Shown here piece after piece: positions 34,657-45,233 of a DNA stretch of 64,000 nt. The notes below the pieces were generated by a model, which saw nothing but the letters and a program-made list of their open reading frames with translations, ran no database searches and was not told the DNA's origin. Position 1 is the first letter of the stretch, and every line of letters starts with the position of its first letter. This DNA comes from Actinoplanes sp. TBRC 11911 (lineage in GTDB: Bacteria; Actinomycetota; Actinomycetes; Mycobacteriales; Micromonosporaceae). The stretch covers positions 62,001-126,000 of the forward strand of contig NZ_JABBNC010000009.1 of assembly GCF_012933445.1 (NCBI RefSeq), in the 5' to 3' direction. A program made the translations under genes and the position numbers.

Positions 34657-37103
34657 CACATCTTCGGTAACGCGGGCGTGGCGGCGGCCGTTACGGGAAG
34701 CAACTCCTTGATCCGATCGACGAAACGCGCCGGGTCGTACGCCGAGGCGACCACCTGGCGGGCCCGGCGGCTCTGCTCGGCGAACAGCGCCGGGTCCGCG
34801 CGGTACCGGGCGATCAGCGGCCCGGCCTCGGACCGTCCGCAGTAGACGGCCGCGTCGCCGTAGAACGCCGCGTACCGCTCGGGCATCACCACCACGCATC
34901 CCATCGCGGCCGCCTCGAGCGCCGGACGGGCGTACCACTCGGCGCTTTCCCGGGGTGGGAAGTGCAGGTAGAAGTCGAGCTGGTGGAGGAACGGCCGGGC
35001 GTCCACATCGGCCACCTCGAATCCGAGCCAGGTGGGCGCGAGCGGCACCGCGAACTCGTCGCGCGGACGATCCGGCAGCCGCACCCGCACGTCCGCGTCG
35101 CCCAGCCGCCGGAACACCGCGAGGCTCTCCGCCGCATCGCCCGGCCAGTTGGCCGCGTCGCACAGGTCGGTGCCGACGACCGCGGGGCCGGGCACCGCCG
35201 CGCGGCGATCGGCGGTCCATGGTGGCGCCGCGAGTGCGGTCGGGAGCAGGGCATTTCCCGTACGCAGGCGGGACCGCACCCCGTCGTCCTGGATCAGCCA
35301 CTCGGGATCCTCGCCGAACAGTCGCCGCGCGGCCGCCGAGCACGCCCCGGGTTCGTAGCGCCGATCCGTGCCGTCCGAGCGCTGCGGCACCCGATCGGCG
35401 ACCACCGCCACGCGCCGCGCCCGGATCCCGCTCGCGACACCGCCGGTGAACTGCAGCACCGCCGCCTGCCGCACCACGACCAGCGCGGCGTCGACGGTCT
35501 CGGCCAGATCGATCCGGTCCACCACCGCGTCGTTGACCAGATCCTGGATCGGCGCGCACATCGGCTGCCGGCGCAGGAACACCGCCCGGTACGACTCGAG
35601 ATGCGCCACCGCGACCCGCAGGCCCGCCGCGGTCAGCGCCCGGATCTCATCGATCGCGGTGCGCTGCGCGGTCTCCAGAAACCGCCAATCCGCAACCATC
35701 ACCACGTCGTACGCCTTGTCGCGCACCACACCGAGAAGATGATCCGGGGCCGGGAAGGGACGATCGGTCCCGTCGGCCGGCCGGTAGGCACGCGCCGACC
35801 CGGCCGCGATCCGCCGATGCCAGCGCTGATAGGCCGAGATGTACGCGGTGCGCGCCGGATGCATCCAGTGCGCCCGGATCTCGGAGCGGGACAGCGAGCC
35901 CGCCGACAGCCGGATCAGCGCCAGCGGCGCGGTCTCCAGATGACGCACCCGCCGCACGCCGAACACCGCCTGGATCCGGCCGATGTACTCGGAGTCGGCG
36001 GCCTTGCGCAACCGGTCGAAATAGCCGGCCTCGCGCAGCACCCGGGCGCGGCGGAACACCAGCGACGACGGGTTGAACCGCCCGCTGCGCACGCCGGGCC
36101 GGCTGAGCGCCAGATCGTCGGTGACGGCGAGCCCGTCCGAGGTGGTGGCGACCAGCTTGCGGTCGTCGAGCAGCGGCCGCACCTGCCATTCCAGCCGGCG
36201 CGGGTGCGACCAGTCGTCGGAGTCCTGGAAGGCCGCGAACTCGCCCTGCGCGGCGTCCAGCCCGGCGTTGCGGGCCGCGTACGTGCCCGCGTTGACCGGC
36301 AGCTTGACCAGCCGGATCCGCTCGCCCAGCGCGACCGCCGACGCGAGCACCGGGTCGAACGCGGGCGGCGACGCGTCGTCCACGATGACCACTTCGATGT
36401 TCGCCCAGCTCTGCGCCAGGATCGAACGCACCGCGGTGAGAAGGCCGCGGTCCGGCCGGTACGCGGTGACCACGACCGAGATCCGGTGCGGCGACTCCAC
36501 CCGGTCCACCGGCTCGGTGTGCAACCGGTCGAACGGCACACCCTCGCCGTCCGCGACCGTCGGGCCCGGCACCGGCAGCAGCGCCGCGAAGGCCCGTTGC
36601 CACGGCTCAATCGGCCTCGTTGCCCCGAACGGGTTCAGCACGTCCGCGGCGAGGCTGTCCGCCTGCCGCACCCGCCGATAGCGCCGCAACAGCCGCCGCG
36701 CGCGGTCCGGCCCCTCGGCCGCCAGCGCCAGCTGGACGTGCAGCGTGCGATTCGCCGGCGTCAGCGCGCGGCCGCCGAACGCGCGACGGATCAGCTCGTA
36801 CAGCGCCAGCGCGTCGGCCCGCTCCTCGCTCCGGAGCTCCTGCAGCGCGATCGCCTGCGCCACCGCGGCCACCATCGCCGGGTCGACCTTGCGGCGCAGC
36901 CGGCGCAACCAGCTGCGATCGCCGGCCCGCGCGGCCGCGAGCAGCTCGTCCAGGGTGGCGTGGTCGCCGAGGGCGGCCCGGGCCAGCATCCGCCGGGCGT
37001 CCGGGGAACGGTTGCGGGAGGCGGTGGCGGTGAGCGCCAGCCGCACCCGCGCGCCCAGCGCTCGCACATGATCATCAAGCAGGCCGGGTGAGAGGGGCTG
37101 CAT
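34656..37103 (-). CDS. GT2 + GT4-like double glycosyltransferase, copy D
   Basis: The 815-residue paralogue of 31243-33519 has an N-terminal helical domain (about 1-200), a GT2 domain (about 205-455) and a GT4-like C-terminal half. GT2 motifs are SVVVTAYRPDRGLLTAVRSI, VVIVDDASPPAFD, GTYAARNAGLD and FQDSDDWSHP. The final half keeps an EX7E motif in EWYARPALEAAAMGC, unlike copy C, so both sites may be active here. It begins 31 bp after the glnD stop on the same strand and is followed by the methyltransferase-like copy B with 1-bp overlap. Read-through from the amtB-glnB-glnD operon is possible. Confidence 0.87.
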   Translation of the reverse strand: MQPLSPGLLDDHVRALGARVRLALTATASRNRSPDARRMLARAALGDHATLDELLAAARAGDRSWLRRLRRKVDPAMVAAVAQAIALQELRSEERADALALYELIRRAFGGRALTPANRTLHVQLALAAEGPDRARRLLRRYRRVRQADSLAADVLNPFGATRPIEPWQRAFAALLPVPGPTVADGEGVPFDRLHTEPVDRVESPHRISVVVTAYRPDRGLLTAVRSILAQSWANIEVVIVDDASPPAFDPVLASAVALGERIRLVKLPVNAGTYAARNAGLDAAQGEFAAFQDSDDWSHPRRLEWQVRPLLDDRKLVATTSDGLAVTDDLALSRPGVRSGRFNPSSLVFRRARVLREAGYFDRLRKAADSEYIGRIQAVFGVRRVRHLETAPLALIRLSAGSLSRSEIRAHWMHPARTAYISAYQRWHRRIAAGSARAYRPADGTDRPFPAPDHLLGVVRDKAYDVVMVADWRFLETAQRTAIDEIRALTAAGLRVAVAHLESYRAVFLRRQPMCAPIQDLVNDAVVDRIDLAETVDAALVVVRQAAVLQFTGGVASGIRARRVAVVADRVPQRSDGTDRRYEPGACSAAARRLFGEDPEWLIQDDGVRSRLRTGNALLPTALAAPPWTADRRAAVPGPAVVGTDLCDAANWPGDAAESLAVFRRLGDADVRVRLPDRPRDEFAVPLAPTWLGFEVADVDARPFLHQLDFYLHFPPRESAEWYARPALEAAAMGCVVVMPERYAAFYGDAAVYCGRSEAGPLIARYRADPALFAEQSRRARQVVASAYDPARFVDRIKELLPVTAAATPALPKM

Positions 37104-37134
37104 GCCCCGACCAACGCGCGGCGCCGCCCCGGGG

Positions 37135-39353
37135 TTACACCGCGGCGAGTACGACGTCCGTCACTCGGTCGCGTTCCGCCTCGTCGGCCCACGAGCCGAC
37201 CAGGTAGAAGGCGTCCACCACGTCGCCGCCCAGGGTGGAGATGCGGGCCGCGCGGACCTCGGCGCCCGCCTCGTCGAGCGCGGTCGCCACGCGGTAGAGC
37301 AGGCCCGCCGAGTCGGCCGCGCGTAGTTCGAGCACGGCCGCGTCGGTGGCCACGTCGCGCTGCCACACCACCACCGGCGAGGCGGTGCCGCCGCGCTGGC
37401 TCATCGCCCGGGCCCGCACCCGCTGGGTGACCGACACGTCCCCGGCGGCGACCCGGCGCAGGTCCGAGGCGAGCGCGATCGGGTCGTAGGCCATCCCGTA
37501 CCGCGGCTGGGTGTAGAACTCCACGATCGTGCGGCCGTCCACGCTCGACACATTCGCCCCGACCACCTCCAGCCGGTGCATGGCCAGGCACGCGGCGACC
37601 GCGCCGAGCAGACCGGTCCGTCCGGCCGCCGCCACCGCGACCCGGTCCCCGTCCAGGTGCACGGCGGGCAGATCGCCGCCGAGCAGCGCCGGGTCGGGCG
37701 CCGGCGGCTCGGGCAGCTCGCCGGTGTCCAGCGCGGTGTGCACCCGGCGCACCAGCCCGGCCAGCAGCCGGCCCTTCCAGTCCGACCAGGCGGCCGGGCC
37801 GGTGGCGTGCGAGTCGGCCCGGGCCAGCGCGTGCAGCAGGCCGAGCGTGGTGGTGTCGCCCACGGCGGAGGCCACCGTCGAGATGGTCAGCGGGTCGTCC
37901 AGGTCGCGCCGGGTCGCCACGTCGGGCAGCAGCAGGTGCAGCCGGACCATCTTCTCGACGACGGCCACGTCGGCCGGTGGCAGGCCGATCCGGGTGGCGA
38001 TCTCGGCGGCGATCGGGGCGCCCACGACGCTGTGGTCGCCGGGCAGCCCCTTGCCCACGTCGTGCAGGAACGCGCCGATCAGCAGCAGGTCCGGCCGGGC
38101 CACCTCGCGCAGGTAGGCGGTCGCCTCGAAGGCTGCCTGCACGAGGTGGCGGTCCAGGGTGAACCGGTGGACCGGGTGGTGCTGCGGCAGGCTGCGCATC
38201 CGGGCCCATTCCGGCAGCCACGCGTCGATGAGGCCGTACCGGTCGCAGGTCTCCCAGGCGGGCAGCAGCCCGGGACCGGCGCCGAGGAGCGAGACGAGGG
38301 CGGCACGCGCGGCCGGCGGCCACGGCGCGGGCAGCGGCGGGCTGAACGCCGCGAGCCACTCGGCGGTGGCCCGGGCGATCGGCGTCCGGAAGGTGGCGGC
38401 CGCGGCGGCCACCCGCAGCGACAGCACTGGATCGGGGACCGGGCCGATCGCGGTGCGGGCCAGGACCAGCTCACCGTCCTGTTCGACCACGTCACGGGCG
38501 ACCGGGCGGCGGACCGCCGAGCCGCGGCGCCCACCGCGCAGCCGGTCCACCGCGCGCCAGGCGTCGTCCACGGCGTGCGCGACGGTCCGCGCGTCGCCGG
38601 CCACCCGGCGCAGCAGGGCGTCGCCGTCGTCGAGGCCGAGCAGGGCGGCGACCGCGGCGCGTTCCTGGGCGACCAGGCGGTCGACGCGGCGGCCGACGGC
38701 CAGGTGCAGCGCGTCGCGGGTGTCGAGCAGGCGCAGGGTGGCGGCGCGCACCGCCGGACGCATCGTGTCCGCGATCCCGGTGCGGCCGATGCCGCGCAGG
38801 ATGGTCACGTCGCGCAGCCCGCCGGCCGCCTCCTTGAGGTCGCCCTCGAGCAGGAAGGCGAGTTCGCCGTGGCTCTGCCAGCGTGCCACGGTGACTTCCT
38901 TGAGCTGCGGCATCATGCGTACGGCGGTGCGCCGCCACTGGTCGGCGGTGGCCTCGATGAGGTCGCCGGACAGGACCGGATCGCCGGCGATGTGCCGGGC
39001 GTCGAGCAGGCCCAGGGCGACCTTGACGTCGTCGTGCGCGACCGACAACGCCTCCGGCAGCGTGCGCACCGAGTGGTCGAGGCCCACCTTGGCGTCCCAG
39101 ATCGGATACCACAGCGCCTCGGCGATCTGGTCGATCCCCGGGACACCGTTGTGCAGCAGCACGAGGTCGACGTCGCTGTACGGGGCACAGTCGCGCCGGC
39201 CCAGGCCACCCACGGCCACCAGGCTCACCCCGCCGACATGGCCGGGGAAGAGGCCGGCCAGCCATTTGTCCAATTTGTCCGCACGCTCGGCGCGGGCGGC
39301 GGCACCAATCGAGCCGCCAGGTCCCCCTGGCGGCTCGATCGACGTGGCGTGCA

Positions 39354-39354
<1 letters not shown>
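37135..39354 (-). CDS. glnD: Bifunctional PII nucleotidyltransferase/deadenylylase GlnD
   Basis: GlnD modifies and demodifies the PII protein according to nitrogen state; in actinobacteria it adenylylates Tyr51 of GlnK/GlnB. The 739-residue protein has the nucleotidyltransferase motif VGGLGRRDCAPYSDVDLVLL, a helical region, an HD phosphodiesterase domain with LIGAFLHDVGKGLPGDHS, and two C-terminal ACT domains (GRTGLLGAVAACLAMHRLEV; DSAGLLYRVATALDEAG). The ATG overlaps the glnB stop by 1 bp. A 14-bp perfect hairpin lies within codons 6-16. It is the third gene of amtB-glnB-glnD. Confidence 0.96.
39308..39339 (-). promoter_or_regulatory. 14-bp hairpin at the start of the glnD coding region
   Basis: ATCGAGCCGCCAGG (39308-39321) pairs perfectly with CCTGGCGGCTCGAT (39326-39339) around a 4-base loop, just inside the glnD open frame and 15 bp after its ATG. 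Such a stem could lower glnD expression relative to amtB-glnB or protect the upstream mRNA end. The encoded peptide SIEPPGGPGGSIG is not part of the conserved domain. Confidence 0.6.
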
Positions 39355-41107
<1,753 letters not shown>

Positions 41108-41218
41108 GCTGCCTCCTCTCGGAAGTTGAGGTGTCCCCACACACGGCCCACCCCTCGCGGTTGGCCGGGTTCGTGCGGAAGCCTGACCGTCCGCTGTTTC
41201 GAGCACGGTCCATGCGCG

Positions 41219-41255
41219 ATTTCCGGCGCGTGACAGAGTGTTTCCGACGTGTGAC
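41219..41255 (-). promoter_or_regulatory. Two GlnR-like boxes upstream of amtB
   Basis: Reading the minus strand, GTCAC-N6-GAAAC (41255-41240) is followed after 5 bp by GTCAC-N6-GAAAT (41234-41219). This matches the known actinobacterial GlnR consensus gTnAC-n6-GaAAC, normally two half-boxes in series. The position, 112-148 bp before the amtB start codon, fits activation of amtB-glnB-glnD under nitrogen limitation. Confidence 0.75.
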
Positions 41256-41290
41256 GTCGAGACCTTCGCAACCCGGAAAAAACGGGCGCT

Positions 41291-42088
41291 CTACCTCAAA
41301 GCGTATTCGAGAGTGTGCCGCTCGTAGTCGAGAAGGCGCAGATCGCGCATGGGACGACGCAGATGCCCCTTGTGCACGATGCGCACGAATGCCGGGTCGC
41401 CGGCCGCCGCCATCCGCCGGATGCCCTCGACGTGGTCCACGATCCTTTTCCGGATGGTGCGGACCAGGCGGTGCCGGTCCCGCGGGATCAGCCCGTACGC
41501 GTCGGCGAAGAGCCGCAGCCGCCGGGGCCGATTGGGACGCTTCCACCCCAACGTGTACGAATCGCGGTCGCTGAACAGCGGCACCCACGTCCACGCCGCG
41601 TACGCCACGTCGTAGATGCGCGCGCCCGGCGAGGCCAGGTCGAAGTCGATCAGCGCGAGCGTGCCGTCCGGCCGCCAGACCACGTTGTGCGGTGCCGCGT
41701 CGTGGTGGCAGATCACCTCGGTGTCCGGCGGGGGCGGCCCGAACGAGCGCCACACCGCGTTCGGCGGCGGGACGAAACCGTACTGCGCGTCGTGGAACAT
41801 GCGCAGCATCGTCGCGACCGTGACCAGCGCTTCCTCGGTGACCCAGTGGGGTGCGAGCGGGTACTCACCGCACTCGCCGTCGAGGTAGGAGAGGACCTCG
41901 CGGCCCTTCTCGTCCATGCCCAGGGCGGACGGCGAGCCGGTGAAGCCCACCCGTTCCAGGTGGTTGAGCAACGCGTGGACGGCCGGCGTCCACGGCCCGG
42001 CGTTACGCCGGACGGTGTCGCCGATCCGCGAGACCGTGCTGACGTTGCCGCCGTGCAGCGGAATCTCCCGCACCGGCTCCTGCGTCAC
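41291..42088 (-). CDS. APH-family phosphotransferase (aminoglycoside/choline kinase-like)
   Basis: The 265-residue protein is a small-molecule kinase of the APH fold. The catalytic loop CHHDAAPHNVVW fits the HxDxxxxN pattern and the metal-binding LIDFDLASPG fits the DFD motif. The N-lobe is short and no signal peptide is present. The substrate cannot be told from sequence; antibiotic resistance should not be assumed. The start is GTG at 42088, four to five bases after GAGGAGG. It is 34 bp downstream of ftsY on the same strand and 183 bp upstream of amtB. Confidence 0.88.
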   Translation of the reverse strand: MTQEPVREIPLHGGNVSTVSRIGDTVRRNAGPWTPAVHALLNHLERVGFTGSPSALGMDEKGREVLSYLDGECGEYPLAPHWVTEEALVTVATMLRMFHDAQYGFVPPPNAVWRSFGPPPPDTEVICHHDAAPHNVVWRPDGTLALIDFDLASPGARIYDVAYAAWTWVPLFSDRDSYTLGWKRPNRPRRLRLFADAYGLIPRDRHRLVRTIRKRIVDHVEGIRRMAAAGDPAFVRIVHKGHLRRPMRDLRLLDYERHTLEYALR

Positions 42089-42122
42089 CCAGCCTCCTCA
42101 GGTCCCGTCCGACCCACTGAGA

Positions 42123-43307
42123 CTAGCTTTCCGAGCCAAGCAGCGCCTCGACGAACGCGGCCGGCTCGAACGGGGCGAGATCGTCCGGGCCCTCGCCGAG
42201 ACCGACCAGCTTGACCGGAATCCCCAGCTGACGCTGCACGGCGATGACGATCCCGCCCTTCGCGGTGCCGTCCAGCTTGGTCAGCACCACGCCGGTCACA
42301 TCCACCACATCGGTGAACACGCGAGCCTGCTCCAGGCCGTTCTGCCCGGTCGTGGCGTCCAGGATCAGCAGCGTCTCGTCGACCGGGCCCTGCTTCTCCA
42401 CCACCCGCTTGACCTTGCCCAGCTCGTCCATCAGGCCGACCTTGTTCTGCAGGCGGCCGGCCGTGTCGATCAGCACCGTGTCCACGCCGGTCTCGGTGCC
42501 GTGCTTCACCGCGTCGAACGCCACGCTCGCCGGGTCACCGCCCTCGGGACCGCGCACGGTCTCGGCGCCGACCCGCTCACCCCAGGTCTGCAGCTGGTCG
42601 GCGGCGGCGGCGCGGAACGTGTCGGCCGCCCCGAACATCACCGTACGGCCGTCCGCGACCAGCACCCGGCCGATCTTTCCGCAGGTGGTGGTCTTGCCGG
42701 CGCCGTTCACGCCGACCACCAGCATCACCGCCGGGCGCCCGTCGTGCGGGGTGGTGCGCAGCGTGCGGTCCATGTCCGGTTCGAGCGCCGCGACCAGTTC
42801 CTCGGCGAGCTGCGCGCGCACCTCGGAGACGGTACGGGTGCCGAGCACCCGGACCCGCTCGCGCAGCCGCTCGACCAGCACCCGGGTGGCGTCCACGCCG
42901 ACGTCCGCGGTGATCAGGCTGTCCTCGATCTCCTCCCAGTCGTCCTCCTCAAGGTGGTCCCGGGAGAGCACGCTGAGCAGGCCGCGGCCGAAGACGCTCT
43001 GCGAGCGGGAGAGGCGGGCGCGCAGCCGGACCAGCCGGCCGGCCGTCGGTTCCGGCTTCTCGATCTCCGGCGCCGCGGGCTCGGCCGGCGGCGGTGTCGT
43101 GACCAGCGGCGGGAGCTCGTCGACAGCCGGTATCTCGACCGGCGGGGCCTCGGTCTCCGGCTCGGCGGGCGGCCGTTCGAGCGTCGTCGTACCGCCCGCG
43201 GACGGCGAGGGCGGCAGCTCCCGGCGGCGCATGCGCGGCACCACGAGCCCGACGGCACCGGCCACCAGGACGACGAACAGGATCACGGCGGCGACCACGT
43301 ATTCCAT
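42123..43307 (-). CDS. ftsY: Signal recognition particle receptor FtsY
   Basis: FtsY docks SRP-ribosome complexes at the membrane. The 394-residue protein starts with a true membrane helix (about 2-24), typical for actinobacterial FtsY, then a Pro/Glu-rich linker (about 28-90), an N domain and a GTPase domain with VGVNGAGKTTTCGKIG, DTAGRLQNK and LTKLDGTAKGG. ATG at 43307 is chosen for the AGGA seven bases upstream and the immediate membrane helix. It lies in the conserved smc-ftsY neighbourhood, though here a PhoD gene, a Fic gene, two ABC transporter genes and a HAD gene have come between smc and ftsY. Confidence 0.96.
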   Translation of the reverse strand: MEYVVAAVILFVVLVAGAVGLVVPRMRRRELPPSPSAGGTTTLERPPAEPETEAPPVEIPAVDELPPLVTTPPPAEPAAPEIEKPEPTAGRLVRLRARLSRSQSVFGRGLLSVLSRDHLEEDDWEEIEDSLITADVGVDATRVLVERLRERVRVLGTRTVSEVRAQLAEELVAALEPDMDRTLRTTPHDGRPAVMLVVGVNGAGKTTTCGKIGRVLVADGRTVMFGAADTFRAAAADQLQTWGERVGAETVRGPEGGDPASVAFDAVKHGTETGVDTVLIDTAGRLQNKVGLMDELGKVKRVVEKQGPVDETLLILDATTGQNGLEQARVFTDVVDVTGVVLTKLDGTAKGGIVIAVQRQLGIPVKLVGLGEGPDDLAPFEPAAFVEALLGSES

Positions 43308-43453
43308 TCCAAAATCCTGACAGATGAGTCTGCGGTGCGTGGCGTGGGCCACGCTCTGGCGACTTAAGGCACATGTGTCGGAGGATGAAGACCCCTCAAG
43401 CCCGGCGAAATGGGAAGGCTCATCCCCATGTGTTCACCTGCGATGGCGGCCCG

Positions 43454-45124
43454 GTGACCGCTCAACTGCTCATCGGCCCGCTGTTACGCCGGGTTGCCGG
43501 CGACCGCGCCACCATCTGGGTGGAGACCACCGAACCGGCGTTCGTCCGGGTCGAGGCGGACGGCGGCGGGTCCGGGTCGGCGCCCACCTTCACGGCGTAC
43601 GGGCATCACTACGCCCTGGTGGTGGTCGAGGGGCTCACGCGCGGGTCGTCGAGCCCCTACCGGGTGTTGCTGGACGACCGTCCGGTCTGGCCGCCGCGCG
43701 ACTCGGAGTACCCGCCTTCGGTGATCGTCACCCGGCCGGTGGACGACCGGGACGCGCCGGTGCGGCTCATCTTCGGATCGTGCCGGGAGGGAACGCCCAG
43801 CTCCACGGCACGCAAGCTGCCACCGGACGCTCTGGACGCGTACGCGAGGAGGTTGATCTCGGATCCGGCGAACCCGGGGCTGCGTCCCGACCTGATCGTC
43901 CTGCTGGGCGACCAGGTGTACGCGGACAACACGTCACAAAAGGTGCGACGGTTCCTGAAGCGGCGCCGCGCGGCCGGGCACCAGGGGCCGGACGACGAGG
44001 TGGTGACCTTCGAGGAGTACACGAAGCTCTACCTCGAGTCGTGGCGCGACCCGGAGGTGCGCTGGCTGTTCTCCACCGTGCCGAGCGCGATGATCTTCGA
44101 CGACCACGAGATGATCGACGACTGGAACACGTCGGCGTCCTGGCGCGCGGACATGGCGAAGCAGCCGTGGTGGGACGACCGGATCACCGGCGGCCTCGCG
44201 TCGTACTGGGTCTATCAGCATCTGGGCAACATGAGCCCGGACGAGCTGGCCACCGACCACCTGTTCCAGAAGGTGACCGCCACCGACGACGCCACCGACC
44301 TGCTGCACGACTTCGGCTGGTCGATCGACCACGCCGAGCAGCAGTTCCAGTGGAGTTTCGCGCTCGATCTGGGCCGCACCCGGGTGGTCGTGCTGGACAA
44401 CCGGTGCAGCCGGGTGCTGACGCCGGGCCGGCGCGAGATGCTCCCGGCGAGCGAGTGGAACTGGTTCGTCGACCAGGCCCACGGCGACTACGACCACCTG
44501 GTGATCGGTTCGTCGCTGCCGTGGCTGATGCCGCCTGCCATCCACCACCTGGAGGCATGGAACGAGCGCACCGCGGACTCGTCGTCGCCGCGCGTCGCCG
44601 CCCGGGCCGAGAAGATCCGGCGGGCGTTCGACCTGGAGCATTGGGCCGCGTTCACCCGGTCCTTCGACGCGCTCGGCGAGTTGTTCCGCCGGCTGGGCGA
44701 GGGCGGCACCGGCGCGCCGGGTCATCGCGTGGGCGCCGGCGGGGCGTACGCGGCGCCGGCCTCGATCAGCGTGCTCTCCGGGGACGTGCACCACTCGTAC
44801 GTGGCCGAGGCCGACTTCGGCAGCACGATGGCCACTCCGGTGATGCAGCTGACCTGTTCGCCGGTGCACAACCAGGTGCCGGCGTTCATGCGCCCGCTGA
44901 TGCGTTTCAGCTGGTCGCGGGCGGCGGCGCGAGGCGTGCGGGGCGTGGCCCGCTCGGCCGGCGTGCGTAAGCCGGCGTGGCGGTGGAAGCGCCTGGCGGG
45001 CCCGTACTTCGGCAACGCGGTGAGCACCCTGGACCTGACCGGCCCGGCCGCCACGGTAACCATCGAGGGCACCGAGAAGGACGGCACGTTGTTCGAGGTA
45101 GCCAGCGTCAGATACCCCCGCTAA
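43454..45124 (+). CDS. PhoD-like metallophosphatase
   Basis: The 556-residue protein has an N-terminal fibronectin-like part and a PhoD-type phosphodiesterase/alkaline phosphatase domain. Metal-site motifs are FGSCREGT, VLLGDQVYAD, MIFDDHEMIDDWNTS, WNWFVDQ and LSGDVHHSYVAEADF. No Tat or Sec signal peptide is seen, unlike classical PhoD, so it may be cytoplasmic. The start is uncertain: GTG at 43454 fits homology (LLIGPLLRRV), while an in-frame ATG at 43373 would add 27 residues. It is divergent from ftsY. Confidence 0.87.
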   Translation: MTAQLLIGPLLRRVAGDRATIWVETTEPAFVRVEADGGGSGSAPTFTAYGHHYALVVVEGLTRGSSSPYRVLLDDRPVWPPRDSEYPPSVIVTRPVDDRDAPVRLIFGSCREGTPSSTARKLPPDALDAYARRLISDPANPGLRPDLIVLLGDQVYADNTSQKVRRFLKRRRAAGHQGPDDEVVTFEEYTKLYLESWRDPEVRWLFSTVPSAMIFDDHEMIDDWNTSASWRADMAKQPWWDDRITGGLASYWVYQHLGNMSPDELATDHLFQKVTATDDATDLLHDFGWSIDHAEQQFQWSFALDLGRTRVVVLDNRCSRVLTPGRREMLPASEWNWFVDQAHGDYDHLVIGSSLPWLMPPAIHHLEAWNERTADSSSPRVAARAEKIRRAFDLEHWAAFTRSFDALGELFRRLGEGGTGAPGHRVGAGGAYAAPASISVLSGDVHHSYVAEADFGSTMATPVMQLTCSPVHNQVPAFMRPLMRFSWSRAAARGVRGVARSAGVRKPAWRWKRLAGPYFGNAVSTLDLTGPAATVTIEGTEKDGTLFEVASVRYPR

Positions 45125-45133
45125 GGCATGAAC

Positions 45134-45215
45134 TCGTTCGGTTCAATTTTTTTGCCCGTGCCGAACGACTTGCGGTAAAGTTGTTCGGTTCAATTAATTC
45201 TTGTCCGCCGAACGA
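45134..45215. promoter_or_regulatory. Two matching inverted-repeat operator candidates before the Fic gene
   Basis: TCGTTCGG (45134-45141) with CCGAACGA (45161-45168), and TTGTTCGG (45181-45188) with CCGAACGA (45208-45215), are two inverted repeats with identical 19-base spacers and 47-bp centre-to-centre distance. Both share GTTCGGTTCAATT at the left side and CCGAACGACTT at the right. The AT-rich spacers could hold promoter elements. The second copy ends 18 bp before the Fic start, so binding there would repress it. Confidence 0.7.
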
Positions 45216-45233
45216 CTTCGTCGGGAGATCACC

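Noticed and set aside
34962..37091. Long antisense open frame over the double glycosyltransferase
   Set aside because: No domain or start signal; the minus-strand gene has clear GT2 and GT4 motifs.
41291..42088. Antibiotic-resistance aminoglycoside kinase
   Set aside because: Only the general APH fold is visible; the position in a core gene block gives no support for resistance.
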